Below, one piece after another: positions 45,192 through 55,157 of a DNA stretch of 64,000 nucleotides (positions within the stretch are counted from its first letter, which is position 1; the number at the start of each line of letters is the position of its first letter). The DNA is from Argyresthia goedartella (taxonomy: Eukaryota; Arthropoda; Insecta; Lepidoptera; Argyresthiidae). The position numbers and the translations under genes were made by a program. The notes below the pieces were generated by a model. It searched no databases and was not told where the DNA came from. It was given only the letters and a program-made list of their open reading frames with translations. Location: NCBI GenBank assembly GCA_949825045.1, contig OX463807.1:40692749-40756748 (forward strand), read 5' to 3'.

Positions 45192-46448
45192 CTGGTTCAC
45201 CGGTTTAGACTGTGCGTTGTATGTCAGTGACAGCCTGACAGACAGTCAGACAGCGTTTTATTATGTAGATTTAAGAGGAGTGTTATTTACTGTCCATAGC
45301 TATCATTTATTATGATCGTTAACTTTATTATTACATGTAGCAAGAGTGACAGTTAGCAGTACTTTTCCACATATTCAAAAACGACATATCACCCTTATTC
45401 GCCCGTCTTAAACCCCTCAGTTTCCGCCGGCGTCAGCTAACGCCACTTTTCCGTTATAGGCTTTAAATTTTATTTCCCTGGCATAGGGTTTAAAATCGCG
45501 ACGCGTCCCAACTACCCTCGGAGGAAATTTAAGGGAATGTGTGATGGCCAATAAAACTTTAAAATTGTAAGTGCAAATTAGGAACGCCTGTTAACCTAGC
45601 CCTATACAGACATAGTCCACATCGCAGGGGCATCAGAGACATGTGACGCGGGGTGTACATCGTAGACTAAATCTTTTCTGAGAATGTCGGACTCGCACTT
45701 TGGCATTGCGCATCCAAGAGTCAAAGTTCATTCGGTGAAAGTGAACGTATAAACTTAAGCATGAGTCACAAGCAAATTTAACTCTACACCCCTGAACATA
45801 AGGCCGACAAATTGTGTGCATGTACTTTTTAATGGTACTGAGAGGAATCATCTTGAGATGAAATCGTAACAGCGATAAAGTAGTTTAAATTACCTACCTA
45901 CTGGCAGGGCTTACCAGCGATATATGTGAGATATGTGTTAGGGTATCGTATCCAATCATGGAAAACCGCCGAAAAGCAGCAGATGGAGAGGCCCAAGTAG
46001 AAGCAGGAGCAGATAAGATGGCGTGGGTGTCATCTCGTTTAAAACGTAGCCCGTTTGTGTGTCAAGAGAGTCAGAAAATCACTTCACAGAACACACTTTG
46101 TGCCGTTACAAAGAATCGATGCTGGGAGAACGGCACCGATGCCTCTGGGGATGTATATATATTTTATGGTCATCTCCAATTTGAATGTGAATTTAGAAAC
46201 TTCAATTCGAATAAAATCTGTGACACCAGCCTGTGATACCTAATTTGCAAAATGCATAGAACATACACTCAGCGGCAGAATGTGTTGCTTTAATAGTTAT
46301 TTGTGTCTCAAGGGAGCAAAATGATGTATTTACGGCGAAGGTGATACATTGAATTCAGCTGCATAAGACAAATATTTTTTCCGACTTCTGAGCTAATAAT
46401 AGCACCTTCGCCGCTTGATTTTGAGTTCCGATTTTTCTTAGAACCCAA
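45192..46448 (+). repeat. 2.36-kb repeat unit, copy B, 3' part
   Basis: Resumes the match to copy A (from 28810) immediately after the Harbinger element and follows it to the terminal hairpin sequence at about 46448. A short expansion of the gacagt-type repeat is present near 45225. Confidence 0.9.
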
Positions 46449-46497
46449 AATCAAGCGGCGAAGGTGCTATTTTTTGCTCAAAAGTCGGAAAAAATAT
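46371..46497. repeat. Long inverted repeat at the end of copy B
   Basis: The last about 55 bp of the unit (…tagcaccttcgccgcttgat…) is followed, after a 15-20 bp centre, by its own inverted copy (atcaagcggcgaaggtgcta). Copy A has only the left arm, so the inverted extension is specific to copy B. Confidence 0.85.
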
Positions 46498-46499
46498 TT

Positions 46500-47200
46500 T
46501 CTTAATTGAATGAACGGTTTTATCAATGAATTTAGTAAAATTTATTTACAGTTCGGAAATGTTTTTAATGATTGGTTCTTTTATAATGCATAATTTCTTG
46601 TTTGTGGTAGGTTTAAAAATATTATAAACATTATTTTTAGAATCAGTAAACTTGATTTATAAAAAATCTTTCAATAATTTGAATTAATTCTATAATAAAT
46701 GTTATCATGTCACTATTGTGATTGCCTTTAATAGTTATTTATGTTGAAGTATATTTTTTTCCACATATCTTTTTCAGTAGAATGAGTTATTACTAGTTGA
46801 ATCTAGTTGTTACTGGGTGCTCTAGTTAAAACTAGAATTTACTATTAGTCAAAAATTAATGTCGGTTAAGCAAATACGGTCTGTGAAACTACATGGGGTA
46901 GCCTCGCTCCGCTCCGCTTCACGCAGCTCCAAGTTGTGCATATAGTTGAGACCTAACATAACCTAACTTCAATATTCAGACAGAAAGTGACATAAAGCGA
47001 TCAATTTTCAAAAAAAAAAAAAAAACACTAGTTTCTAATAGTGAAAACGCGTTGTAACTAATAACTGGAGTTTGCTTTACTAACGTTTTAGTTAAAAGGA
47101 GTTTGCGCTAGTTAAAACCAGTTTTTACTAACATGAAGGTATATCAGTAAATTCCAGTTATTAAAACGAAATTCTAGTGTTAACAATGCCATTTAGTGAA
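46500..47200. other. AT-rich spacer, possible decayed MITE
   Basis: Repeated tagttaaaactag-type palindromic motifs at 46787-46860 and 47040-47160 bracket a GC-rich patch (ctcgctccgctccgcttcac, 46900-46920) and a poly(A) run. A degenerate inverted-repeat element is possible; boundaries unclear. Confidence 0.4.
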
Positions 47201-47204
47201 GACT

Positions 47205-47711
47205 TTTTAACTGGTTCTACCGTAGCATATACATTAGAACTATAATGAACTTGACGACCCGAATGGCCGAGTCGGCAGCGACCCTGTCCACGAAGCCAAC
47301 GGTCCCGAGTTCGAGTCCCGGTGGGGGCAAATATTTGTTTGATGAGAACAGATGTTTGTAACTTAGTCATGGTTGTTTATCTATCTAAGTATATTTATCT
47401 ATATACGTGTGTGTATCGTTGTCTGGTGCCCAAGATACAGGGAATTCTAGTTTGGGGCTCGATCAATGTGTGTAAATAGTGTCCAAAGTATAAGTATAAT
47501 TATGACAATTAATTTAAATGTACATTATTACTTACAATAAATCTCAAGCATTAAGCTGGGCATTCACGGTCAGTTTGATCGACAATAGAACTGATTCGAT
47601 CTATCGACGCTTAAGGCTTGATATATATATTATAAGTATGTAAGGAGCACCAATATAAGTATAATTTTTAACTGGTTCTAATGTATATACTACAGTAGAA
47701 CCAGTTAAAAA
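47205..47711. mobile_element. MITE carrying a SINE
   Basis: Inverted ends reading ttttaactggttctac-gtag inward from about 47209 and 47711 continue through atatacattagaac. The SINE at 47255 lies inside, 11 bp after the left arm. Confidence 0.7.
47255..47500 (+). mobile_element. SINE family 1
   Basis: Head gacccgaatggccgagtcgg, B box gagttcgagtcccgg, then the same body as at 6451 and 17590, ending near gtccaaagtataagtata. The ATT tail is reduced. Confidence 0.9.
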
Positions 47712-47864
47712 GCCCAGCTTTTTGAAATCATTATAAAGGTAACCGCGTAAGTTTCAGGAGCTTTACCTTATTTTTTACTGCCTATAAATCTTCAAACTAG
47801 TTTTTTTGTTTATGCTGTATAAGGGCTCTATTTGGCTTATAATCGTTAAATGGTTAAAACTCTA
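47712..47864. other. Left flank of BEL1
   Basis: Non-coding sequence ending in CTCTA (47860-47864), the left target-site duplication of the BEL/Pao element; the right copy is at 54396-54400. Confidence 0.7.
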
Positions 47865-48325
47865 TGATTACGCCAATTAAATGGCTAACTTAAATAGGTA
47901 AGGGTTTCCGAATTTGTTAGTATAACACAGAAACTATCCTCTTCCTTTGCATACTAATGCATTCACATATCTTCGTCCCTTTCTCTCCTAACCTCGAGCT
48001 TACCGGGAGAAAAGATGGACATTATTACTTACGTGGTGACGTGCGCGCATCATATGTGTATGAAGAAATAAACAATCTATTTTTGGGACTAGAAAAAGTG
48101 GTGAAAGCTGTGCTTGAAGCTTTGTTTAAGTGGAGAAAGGTGCAATTGTGCTGCATAGTTAAGGGTGGCCACCCTCGCCTCGGATTTGGCGATATTTCGA
48201 CGAAATACGGATCGACGGTAAGCTAACCCCACATGTTTACTTCCTTACCTTGTTTCTGTGTTATAATCTTCGAAATCTAAAATAATACTTCTCTCAAATA
48301 GTTTTTAGAACCCAGCGCGTAATCA
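47865..48325 (+). repeat. BEL1 5' LTR
   Basis: 461 bp from TGATTACGC to GCGTAATCA, a perfect 9-bp terminal inverted repeat. A primer-binding-site-like TTGGTCCTTCGAGCCGG follows at about 48326, a sequence usual after BEL/Pao LTRs. A gt-donor-like cgacggtaagct lies near its 3' third (48218). An 89-codon ORF (47957-48226) is conserved in both LTRs. Confidence 0.95.
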
Positions 48326-48371
48326 TTTGGTCCTTCGAGCCGGATTATATCAGATTAATTGAGATTAAGTA

Positions 48372-50162
48372 TTGTGTGAAAACACGAGGCAGCCATATTT
48401 GTGCAAAATGCCGGCCAATCCACCTCCAGCACCGCTTTCAAATAATGAACGATGCATTCAGAGAATTCAAAATAAATTATCAGCTTTGTTCGGTCGAGCA
48501 CAGGGAATATACGATTCTATTGCTAAATTAGAAAATAACCCAATAAAAAACGATGATTTTTTGGCGGATAGTTTTACGATCGATTTATTGCGTAATGACT
48601 TTATGGCGGCCATTGAGGAAAGAAATAATGTTCAATTGTCCGTAGCCGATGGCCCCCCGCCTTCATACAGTTCTTGTATTGCGTTTGAGCAATTGTATGC
48701 AAAAATCAAATACAAAGTCCATCAACTAAAGTCGCAAATGACTGAAAATACTAGTCGCGACGGACAGGGTTCCCTAGTCAAATGTCAGAGACCGTCGTTA
48801 AAGTTACCACGACTTGAACTTGGTTTTTTTGATGGTGAACACGAATCATGGCCCTTTTTCTACGAAACTTTCAAGTCAACTATTCACGAAAACCCGGATC
48901 TCACCAACGGTGAAAAAATACAGTATTTAACTGGTAGATTAAAAGGCAAAGCCCTGGGTATTTGCCAGGGTATTGCACCCACTGCCGAAAATTATAATGT
49001 CATGTGGAAAGCTTTGCTAAATAAATATAATGACGAAAGAATACTTGCCGCTTCGTATTTAGACAAACTGCTGAATTTGCCAAATGTGAATGATAGTTCT
49101 CCAACGCAATTAGAGGAATTCATTGATAAATTTTCATCACTTTACTCCGCGTTGAAACAATTAAAATTACAAAGCCTAGAGGATTTTTTGTTCATTCACA
49201 TCGCGTGCAAAAAAGTGGGACTTGAAACAGTGAAATCATTTGAGCTTAAATTCAATGGCACTGATAACATTTCAAGTTGTTCAGAATTCATTAATTTTGT
49301 ACGAAATCAATCAAACATTTTGCAACGCGTGCATAATGTCGCGAGCGTAATGTCAACAAACACGAAAGCGGGCAGTACTCAGTCGCGTAAAAATTATAAT
49401 GCGCCTTCGTCGTCAGTGGGGTCCGGTGCACGCACGTACACCAACAATAACGTAAAAACATTTGTAACAGTGCAGGAAGACACTAACTGTTTATGTTGTG
49501 GGAAGAGTAATCATTCTCAGTTAGTTCGGTGTCCCAAGTTCCTGTCAATGACCCCTAATGATCGCTACAAATTAATAAAATCAAGTAAATCTTGCGTAAA
49601 TTGTTTAAATAACACACACGTAATTGTAAATTGTAATAATTCCAAACGTTGCAACGAATGTAATCGCAGTCATCATAGTTTACTGCATTTTCCTAGTAAC
49701 AAAACGATAGCTAGCTGCAGTAAACCGGCACCGATCACGGCGATAGTGACGCAGAGCGCGCCCCCCCAATCCGAGTCCGGCCCTGGCGAGTCAGCTGTAG
49801 CCATATCGCTTTGTACGGTCGGTGAATGCGCCGCCGCTACGGATAATGAAGTACCGAGTTCGAATTTCGCGTCGTCATTCGTTTTGCTTGGTACCGCACA
49901 ATGCAATGCTGTGGATGCCAAAGGAAATATATTTGTGCTAAGAAGTTTAATTGACAGCGCTAGCCAGAAAAATGTCATAACAAGTGAATGTTGCAAACGT
50001 TTAAATTTAAAAATACATGAACCGCAGAGTAAATATGTGTCGGGTATAGGTGACGTCACTAATCCTGTAGAAGGAGTTACTTGCCTGACCATTCGGTCTC
50101 GTTTCGATGATTCGGTTAGATTCACTATTCAGCCCGTGGTCGTAAATCGTATCACCAATTAA
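48372..50162 (+). CDS. BEL1 Gag and protease
   Basis: A 596-codon ORF. A more natural start may be MPANPPPAPLSNNE at 48408. The Gag region has PSLKLPRLELGFFDGEHESW and a capsid-like section. Cysteine/histidine clusters follow: CLCCGKSNHSQLVRC, CVNCLNNTHVIVNC and CNECNRSHH. The aspartic protease motif SLIDSASQKNVI comes next, then SGIGDVTNPVEG. It ends at a TAA (50160-50162); the pol ORF continues in the same frame right after it. In BEL/Pao elements gag, protease and pol normally form one frame, so I read this TAA as a single nonsense change. Confidence 0.9.
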   Translation: MCENTRQPYLCKMPANPPPAPLSNNERCIQRIQNKLSALFGRAQGIYDSIAKLENNPIKNDDFLADSFTIDLLRNDFMAAIEERNNVQLSVADGPPPSYSSCIAFEQLYAKIKYKVHQLKSQMTENTSRDGQGSLVKCQRPSLKLPRLELGFFDGEHESWPFFYETFKSTIHENPDLTNGEKIQYLTGRLKGKALGICQGIAPTAENYNVMWKALLNKYNDERILAASYLDKLLNLPNVNDSSPTQLEEFIDKFSSLYSALKQLKLQSLEDFLFIHIACKKVGLETVKSFELKFNGTDNISSCSEFINFVRNQSNILQRVHNVASVMSTNTKAGSTQSRKNYNAPSSSVGSGARTYTNNNVKTFVTVQEDTNCLCCGKSNHSQLVRCPKFLSMTPNDRYKLIKSSKSCVNCLNNTHVIVNCNNSKRCNECNRSHHSLLHFPSNKTIASCSKPAPITAIVTQSAPPQSESGPGESAVAISLCTVGECAAATDNEVPSSNFASSFVLLGTAQCNAVDAKGNIFVLRSLIDSASQKNVITSECCKRLNLKIHEPQSKYVSGIGDVTNPVEGVTCLTIRSRFDDSVRFTIQPVVVNRITN

Positions 50163-53100
50163 TTACCTACCGCGAAAATAGACGAGGCACGCTTGGATTA
50201 TTTAAATAATATTCCATTGGCGGATTGTAATTATTACACACCCGCGAATATTGACCTCATTTTGGGGACGGATTTATTTGCTCGAATCTTGGGTCCGAAT
50301 TCGATATCTCGCGGAGACGGCGAACCTGTCGCGATTGAAACCTTATTAGGTTACGTAATAATCGGTCAGGCCCCGGTCATTAACCCCGTGTGCAATATTG
50401 TTCGTTCGTATTGTATCATGGATGAATCTCTCGAAAGTCGCATGAATCGATTTTTAGAGTTGGAAGAGGTGCCTAATGTGCCCAATTGCCTAACTAAAGA
50501 CGAACAAGCTTGCGAAAATTATTATCGCGACACCACGCGCCGAGAATCGAACGGGCGTTACGTAGTCTCGCTGCCGTTTAAATGCGACTTCACCGCTTTA
50601 GGAGATTCAATGCGCACGGCCGAGCGTAGGTTTTTGTCATTGGAGCGTAAATTGTTATCGAATCCTGCATTGAAGGTAGAATATGACAACGTTTTCAAAG
50701 AATACCTACAGAAAAATTACATGCGTCCCGTTGGTACTATTTCTGATATCGGCAATACTAATGATCAATACGTGATCCCACATCAGGCGGTGGTTCGTCA
50801 GGATAAAAGTACTACCAAATTAAGAGTCGTAATGGATGCGAGTTCTCCCTCCAGTAGCGGAAAATCGCTTAATTCGCTATTGCATACTGGTCCGAATCTA
50901 CAAAATGATTTGTTTCAGATAATATTAAATTTCCGATTGCTACCGGTGGCGATAAGCGCCGATATACGGCAAATGTACTTGCGCGTTTTAATCGACGAAA
51001 ATGACACGAGATTTCTCCGTCTATTGTATAGGTTTAATAATACCGACGAAATTACAGTTTTTGAGTTGTCACGTGTCCCGTTCGGCTTGTGCTGTAGTAC
51101 CTACGTAGCTATACGTACTATACGACAACTCGCTATGGATGAGTGCGAACATTTTCCGACTGCTGCTTCGGTAGCCGAGAGACAGCTGTACATGGACGAC
51201 TTGGCAATTAGTTGCGAGTCCACCACCAAGGGTGTCGAACTTTCAAATCAGCTGATCGAATTATTCGCAGCTGGAGGGTTCGAGCTTGTTAAATTTTCAA
51301 GCAACTCACCCGAAGTGATGTCTAACATCCCCGCGTCTCATCGTGTCTCGGAAGCGATTGAATTCAGCCCGGAAAGTCACCTAAAAATACTTGGTCTTCT
51401 TTGGTTGCCGGCTGAAGATTTGTTTACATTCAGTGTCAAGGTCGAATCGCGCGAGTGTACTAAACGGAATATCCTGTCAACTATTGCCCGGTTGTGGGAT
51501 TTGATGGGATTCGTAGCCCCGGTAACTTTATTATCGAAATTAATAATAAAATCCTTGTGGGAAAATAATATCGGATGGGATGATATTCCCCCTCCTAATA
51601 TCGTGACGTTGTGGCAACAGATTGAATCTGAGTTGCCATTGTTTCAAAATTTAAAATTGCCACGGCATATAGGCGTGAATGGCGATTGTATTGTCTCAAT
51701 AATAGGCTTCGCGGATGCATCAGAACGCGCCTATGGAGGCTTGGTATATCTCCATGTTCAGTTTCTGAACGAAAATCGTTCCGTAATAAATTTGGTTTGT
51801 GCTAAATCGAAAGTAGCGCCTTCAAAAACCGTTATAACTCTCGCTAGAATGGAGTTGTGTGCGAATTTGGTACTCTCAAAGTTAATGCGTATCGTCATTG
51901 ACGCCTATGCTACTCGTTGTCAAATATCCAATGTCCATGCGTTCACTGACAGCACGGTCGCACTAGCTTGGATTCATTCATGTCCCACTCGATGGCAGAC
52001 TTTCGTCGCGAATAGGGTTTCGAAAATTCATAATGAATTAGATCCGCGACACTTCCATCACATAAGTGGCAAAGAGAATCCCGCTGATTGCCTCTCCAGA
52101 GGACTCACGCCCGCTCAGCTGCTCGAGCATCCTCTCTGGTTCCATGGGCCGCCGTTCTTAAGTTTGCCCGTGTCTGAATGGCCGGTGAATCGCTTCGACC
52201 CCACAACTGTAAAAGAGATAGTACCTGAAATAAAGGTCAATGTCCTGGCTATTACCTCTGAAACCCCTCCGGCTTCTGCGCCGGTCTTCTATGAGCTCGC
52301 TAATAGGGTGTCCTCATGGTCTAGATTACTACGAATAGTGATCTATATTCTTCGGTTTGTGAAGAAACTTCCTCGGAAATTTGAAGTTTCTCATTTGGAT
52401 CGAGCTGAAGAATATGTAATAAAAGACCTTCAAAAAATACACTTCTCTAATGAGATCAAAATTGCGCTTGCGGGAAATAAATTACCTCCTGCTTTCTTGA
52501 AGCTCAATGCTTTCATGAAAGAAGGGGTTTTCAGAGTAGATGGGCGACTTGTCCATGCGGATTTAAATTATGACAGTCAGCATCCGGTGCTGCTCCCTCG
52601 AAAAGATCACATAGTAAACCTAATAATTGATCATTATCATAGAAAATACCTACACACGGGTCCTCAATTACTCATGTCTTTATTGAGGCAGAAGTTCTGG
52701 ATACTGTCTGCCCGTAATATCGTTAGAAAACGCGTGCAACAATGCAATGTTTGTTTCAAGGCAAATCCTAGAAACACAATGGCGTTTATGGCTGATTTAC
52801 CGGCGTGTAGGTTTGATAATGCTAGCTTGAAAGCGTTTAGTCACACTACCACAGATTATGCTGGCCCTATACTAATAGTGCCTTATCGGCGTCGTGGGGT
52901 ACATAGCATAAAGGCATACTTGTGTTTGTTCGTATGCCTGGTAACTAAAGCTGTTCATCTAGAACTTTCATCGGACTTGAGTACTGAAGCGTTTTTAAAT
53001 GCGTTTAAAAGATTTATATCGCGACGCGGTCCCGTAGCGGTTTTATATTCTGATAACGGCACGAACTTTGTCGGTGCGAAGTCGTACTTAGACGGAATGT

Positions 53101-53753
53101 ACCAGCTGTTAGAATCGGAAGATTATAAGGACAAATTCGCTAACGTGGCGCGCGATAATCGGATTGAGATGAAATTCTTTCCCCCTCTGAGCCCACACTT
53201 TAATTCGATGGCGGAAAGTAACGTCAAAAGTGTCAAAAATCATCTCACCAAAGTGATAGGGAATCAGTTATTGACGTTTGAGGAAATGACCACGGTCCTT
53301 GTCCAGATCGAGGCCGTACTAAATTCGCGTCCTCTTTCGGTATTGAGTAGTGACCCTGCTGAGCCATTAGCGCTCTCGCCCGCGCATTTTCTCGTTATGA
53401 CGCCCTTAAAATCCCTCCCGTCTGAGGATTTGACTGATGAAAAGGTTACTCTTCTCCAACGGAAACGTGTAGTCGATCACGTTGTTCAGTCGTTTTGGAA
53501 AAGGTGGAAGATTGAGTATCTGAACACTTTGCAGGTCCGTAGTAAATGGCTGACTCATAGTGAACCGATTGAAGTAGGAACTGTTGTTTTGTTAAAATCA
53601 GATAATAGCAGTCCTTTAGATTGGCCTATTGGTGTGGTCGACCGTACATATCCGAACAAGACTGATAACATTGTCCGGGTTTTAGATATCCGTACAAAAT
53701 CGGGCGTCTACCGGAGGTCGATTGGCAAGGTTTTTAAATTGCCTAGTCAATAA
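50163..53753 (+). CDS. BEL1 Pol: RT, RNase H, integrase
   Basis: Open from the TAA at 50160 onward, with the first ATG at 50193 (1186 codons). Motifs in order: NIDLILGTDLF, RVVMDAS and VPFGLCCSTYVAIRTI with RT catalytic LYMDDLAI; RNase H-like GFADASERAYGGL and FTDSTVALAWI; ISGKENPADCLSRG; integrase zinc finger (YHRKYLHTG...CNVCF); core TTDYAGPI, LYSDNGTNFVGA and MAESNVKSVK; and IEAVLNSRPL. All catalytic residues I can place are present and there is no internal stop, so enzyme capacity may be intact. Polyprotein expression is limited by the upstream TAA. Confidence 0.93.
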   Translation, partial: LPTAKIDEARLDYLNNIPLADCNYYTPANIDLILGTDLFARILGPNSISRGDGEPVAIETLLGYVIIGQAPVINPVCNIVRSYCIMDESLESRMNRFLELEEVPNVPNCLTKDEQACENYYRDTTRRESNGRYVVSLPFKCDFTALGDSMRTAERRFLSLERKLLSNPALKVEYDNVFKEYLQKNYMRPVGTISDIGNTNDQYVIPHQAVVRQDKSTTKLRVVMDASSPSSSGKSLNSLLHTGPNLQNDLFQIILNFRLLPVAISADIRQMYLRVLIDENDTRFLRLLYRFNNTDEITVFELSRVPFGLCCSTYVAIRTIRQLAMDECEHFPTAASVAERQLYMDDLAISCESTTKGVELSNQLIELFAAGGFELVKFSSNSPEVMSNIPASHRVSEAIEFSPESHLKILGLLWLPAEDLFTFSVKVESRECTKRNILSTIARLWDLMGFVAPVTLLSKLIIKSLWENNIGWDDIPPPNIVTLWQQIESELPLFQNLKLPRHIGVNGDCIVSIIGFADASERAYGGLVYLHVQFLNENRSVINLVCAKSKVAPSKTVITLARMELCANLVLSKLMRIVIDAYATRCQISNVHAFTDSTVALAWIHSCPTRWQTFVANRVSKIHNELDPRHFHHISGKENPADCLSRGLTPAQLLEHPLWFHGPPFLSLPVSEWPVNRFDPTTVKEIVPEIKVNVLAITSETPPASAPVFYELANRVSSWSRLLRIVIYILRFVKKLPRKFEVSHLDRAEEYVIKDLQKIHFSNEIKIALAGNKLPPAFLKLNAFMKEGVFRVDGRLVHADLNYDSQHPVLLPRKDHIVNLIIDHYHRKYLHTGPQLLMSLLRQKFWILSARNIVRKRVQQCNVCFKANPRNTMAFMADLPACRFDNASLKAFSHTTTDYAGPILIVPYRRRGVHSIKAYLCLFVCLVTKAVHLELSSDLSTEAFLNAFKRFISRRGPVAVLYSDNGTNFVGAKSYLDGMYQLLESEDYKDKFANVARDNRIEMKFFPPLSPHFNSMAESNVKSVKNHLTKVIGNQLLTFEEMTTVLVQIEAVLNSRPLSVLSSDPAEPLALSPAHFLVMTPLKSLPSEDLTDEKVTLLQRKRVVDHVVQSFWKRWKIEYLNTLQVRSKWLTHSEPIEVGTVVLLKSDNSSPLDWPIGVVDRTYPNKTDNIVRVLDIRTKSGVYRRSIGKVFKLPSQ

Positions 53754-53934
53754 ATAAAATTAAATATTAATAAATACATACATACTTAAGTACATACATA
53801 CATACAGTCCACTGAATATCGTTAGTTTAATTAAATAAATAATAAATTAATATTAATAATGTAAAGCAATTAATGCTAAATATGTTGAATATTTCATAAA
53901 CTTGAAGGATTCCATCCTGTCAAGCCCGGGGGCA
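53754..53934 (+). other. BEL1 3' untranslated region
   Basis: AT-rich with acatacat repeats. The stretch just before the LTR reads cccgggggca, a weak polypurine candidate. Confidence 0.55.
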
Positions 53935-54395
53935 TGATTACGCCAATTAAATGGCTAACTTAAATAGGTAAGGGTTTCCGAATTTGTTAGTATAACACAG
54001 AAACTATCCTCTTCCTTTGCATACTAATGCATTCACATATCTTCGTCCCTTTCTCTCCTAACCTCGAGCTTACCGGGAAAAAAGATGGACATTATTACTT
54101 ACGTGGTGACGTGCGCGCATCATATGTGTATGAAGAAATAAACAATCTATTTTTGGGACTAGAAAAAGTGGTGAAAGCTGTGCTTGAAGCTTTGTTTAAG
54201 TGGAGAAAGGTGCAATTGTGCTGCATAGTTAAGGGTGGCCACCCTCGCCTCGGATTTGGCGATATTTCGACGAAATACGGATCGACGGTAAGCTAACCCC
54301 ACATGTTTGCTTCCTTACCTTGTTTCTGTGTTATAATTTTCGAAATCTAAAATAATACTTCTCTCAAATAGTTTTTAGAACCCAGCGCGTAATCA
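53935..54395 (+). repeat. BEL1 3' LTR
   Basis: 461 bp, same ends as the 5' LTR. I count three substitutions between the two LTRs (near 48006/54079, 48238/54308 and 48269/54339), about 0.65%. Followed by CTCTA, matching the left flank, so this is an intact recent insertion. Confidence 0.95.
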
Positions 54396-54400
54396 CTCTA

Positions 54401-54930
54401 CGTGTTATATATAATAGGACACTTGACACTTGTTACTATACAAGGGCTATTAATTATTATGGTGTTATTCTACACTCTTGTACATCTGTCTATATTTCTA
54501 TCCAGACTCCTGCACCCTCTATTACGCCCTTAATTGCGTTCCTGCGTTTGAAACGCAGGGACGCAACGCACCGAAATAAAGCCTAACTTGTAAAAACATT
54601 TATTATTAAGCTGATAATAAGCCAAAATAATGTATGATAGAGTCCATAAATTACTTAGTACAGAAACTGACTAGGTATAATGTTCTCCGAATACCGGGTT
54701 TTCATCGAGATGAATCGGAATGTCAATATGTTTTCTTTTAGAAATCATTGACCAGCGTGGTCAAGATAAAATAATTGAGCCCATTTTAAAAACCAATTTT
54801 GTTTCAATTTGCACTTAGACTTTTTTTTTTCAACTGCATTACTACTTACATTAGTTCTGACAATTATTGTGTACCTGAAATATGCATAAGTAAAAGGGAA
54901 ATATTAAACTGCACATCAATAATACTGATT
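54401..54930. other. Spacer, nothing recognised
   Basis: No supported gene; a short duplicated gcgttcctgcgtttgaaacg-type palindrome at about 54532-54562. Confidence 0.4.
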
Positions 54931-54931
54931 T

Positions 54932-55157
54932 GCACAGCAAATATACTGATTTTCACAGCAAATATCAGGGCAAAATACTGCGGTAGCTTAGGTAAAGGAT
55001 GAAGGTTGTGAGCGAAGCGACGACCCCTTTATCCTACGTAGTACTATTAATTATTCTGTGGTATTGGTTGAACATGTACAACAACAAAAATATTTAAAAA
55101 ATAAACAGTGTTTTTGCTGATCCTTTTTTGGTGTGAAAATCAGTATTTTCGGTGTGC
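54932..55157. mobile_element. Small TIR element with the GC-rich core
   Basis: The ends gcacagcaaatatactgatt and (inverted) aatcagtattttcggtgtgc match imperfectly. The interior carries the reverse-oriented core seen at 22508 and 40908: gcaaaatactgcggtagctt, gagcgaagcgacg and tgaacatgtacaacaacaaa. Confidence 0.6.
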
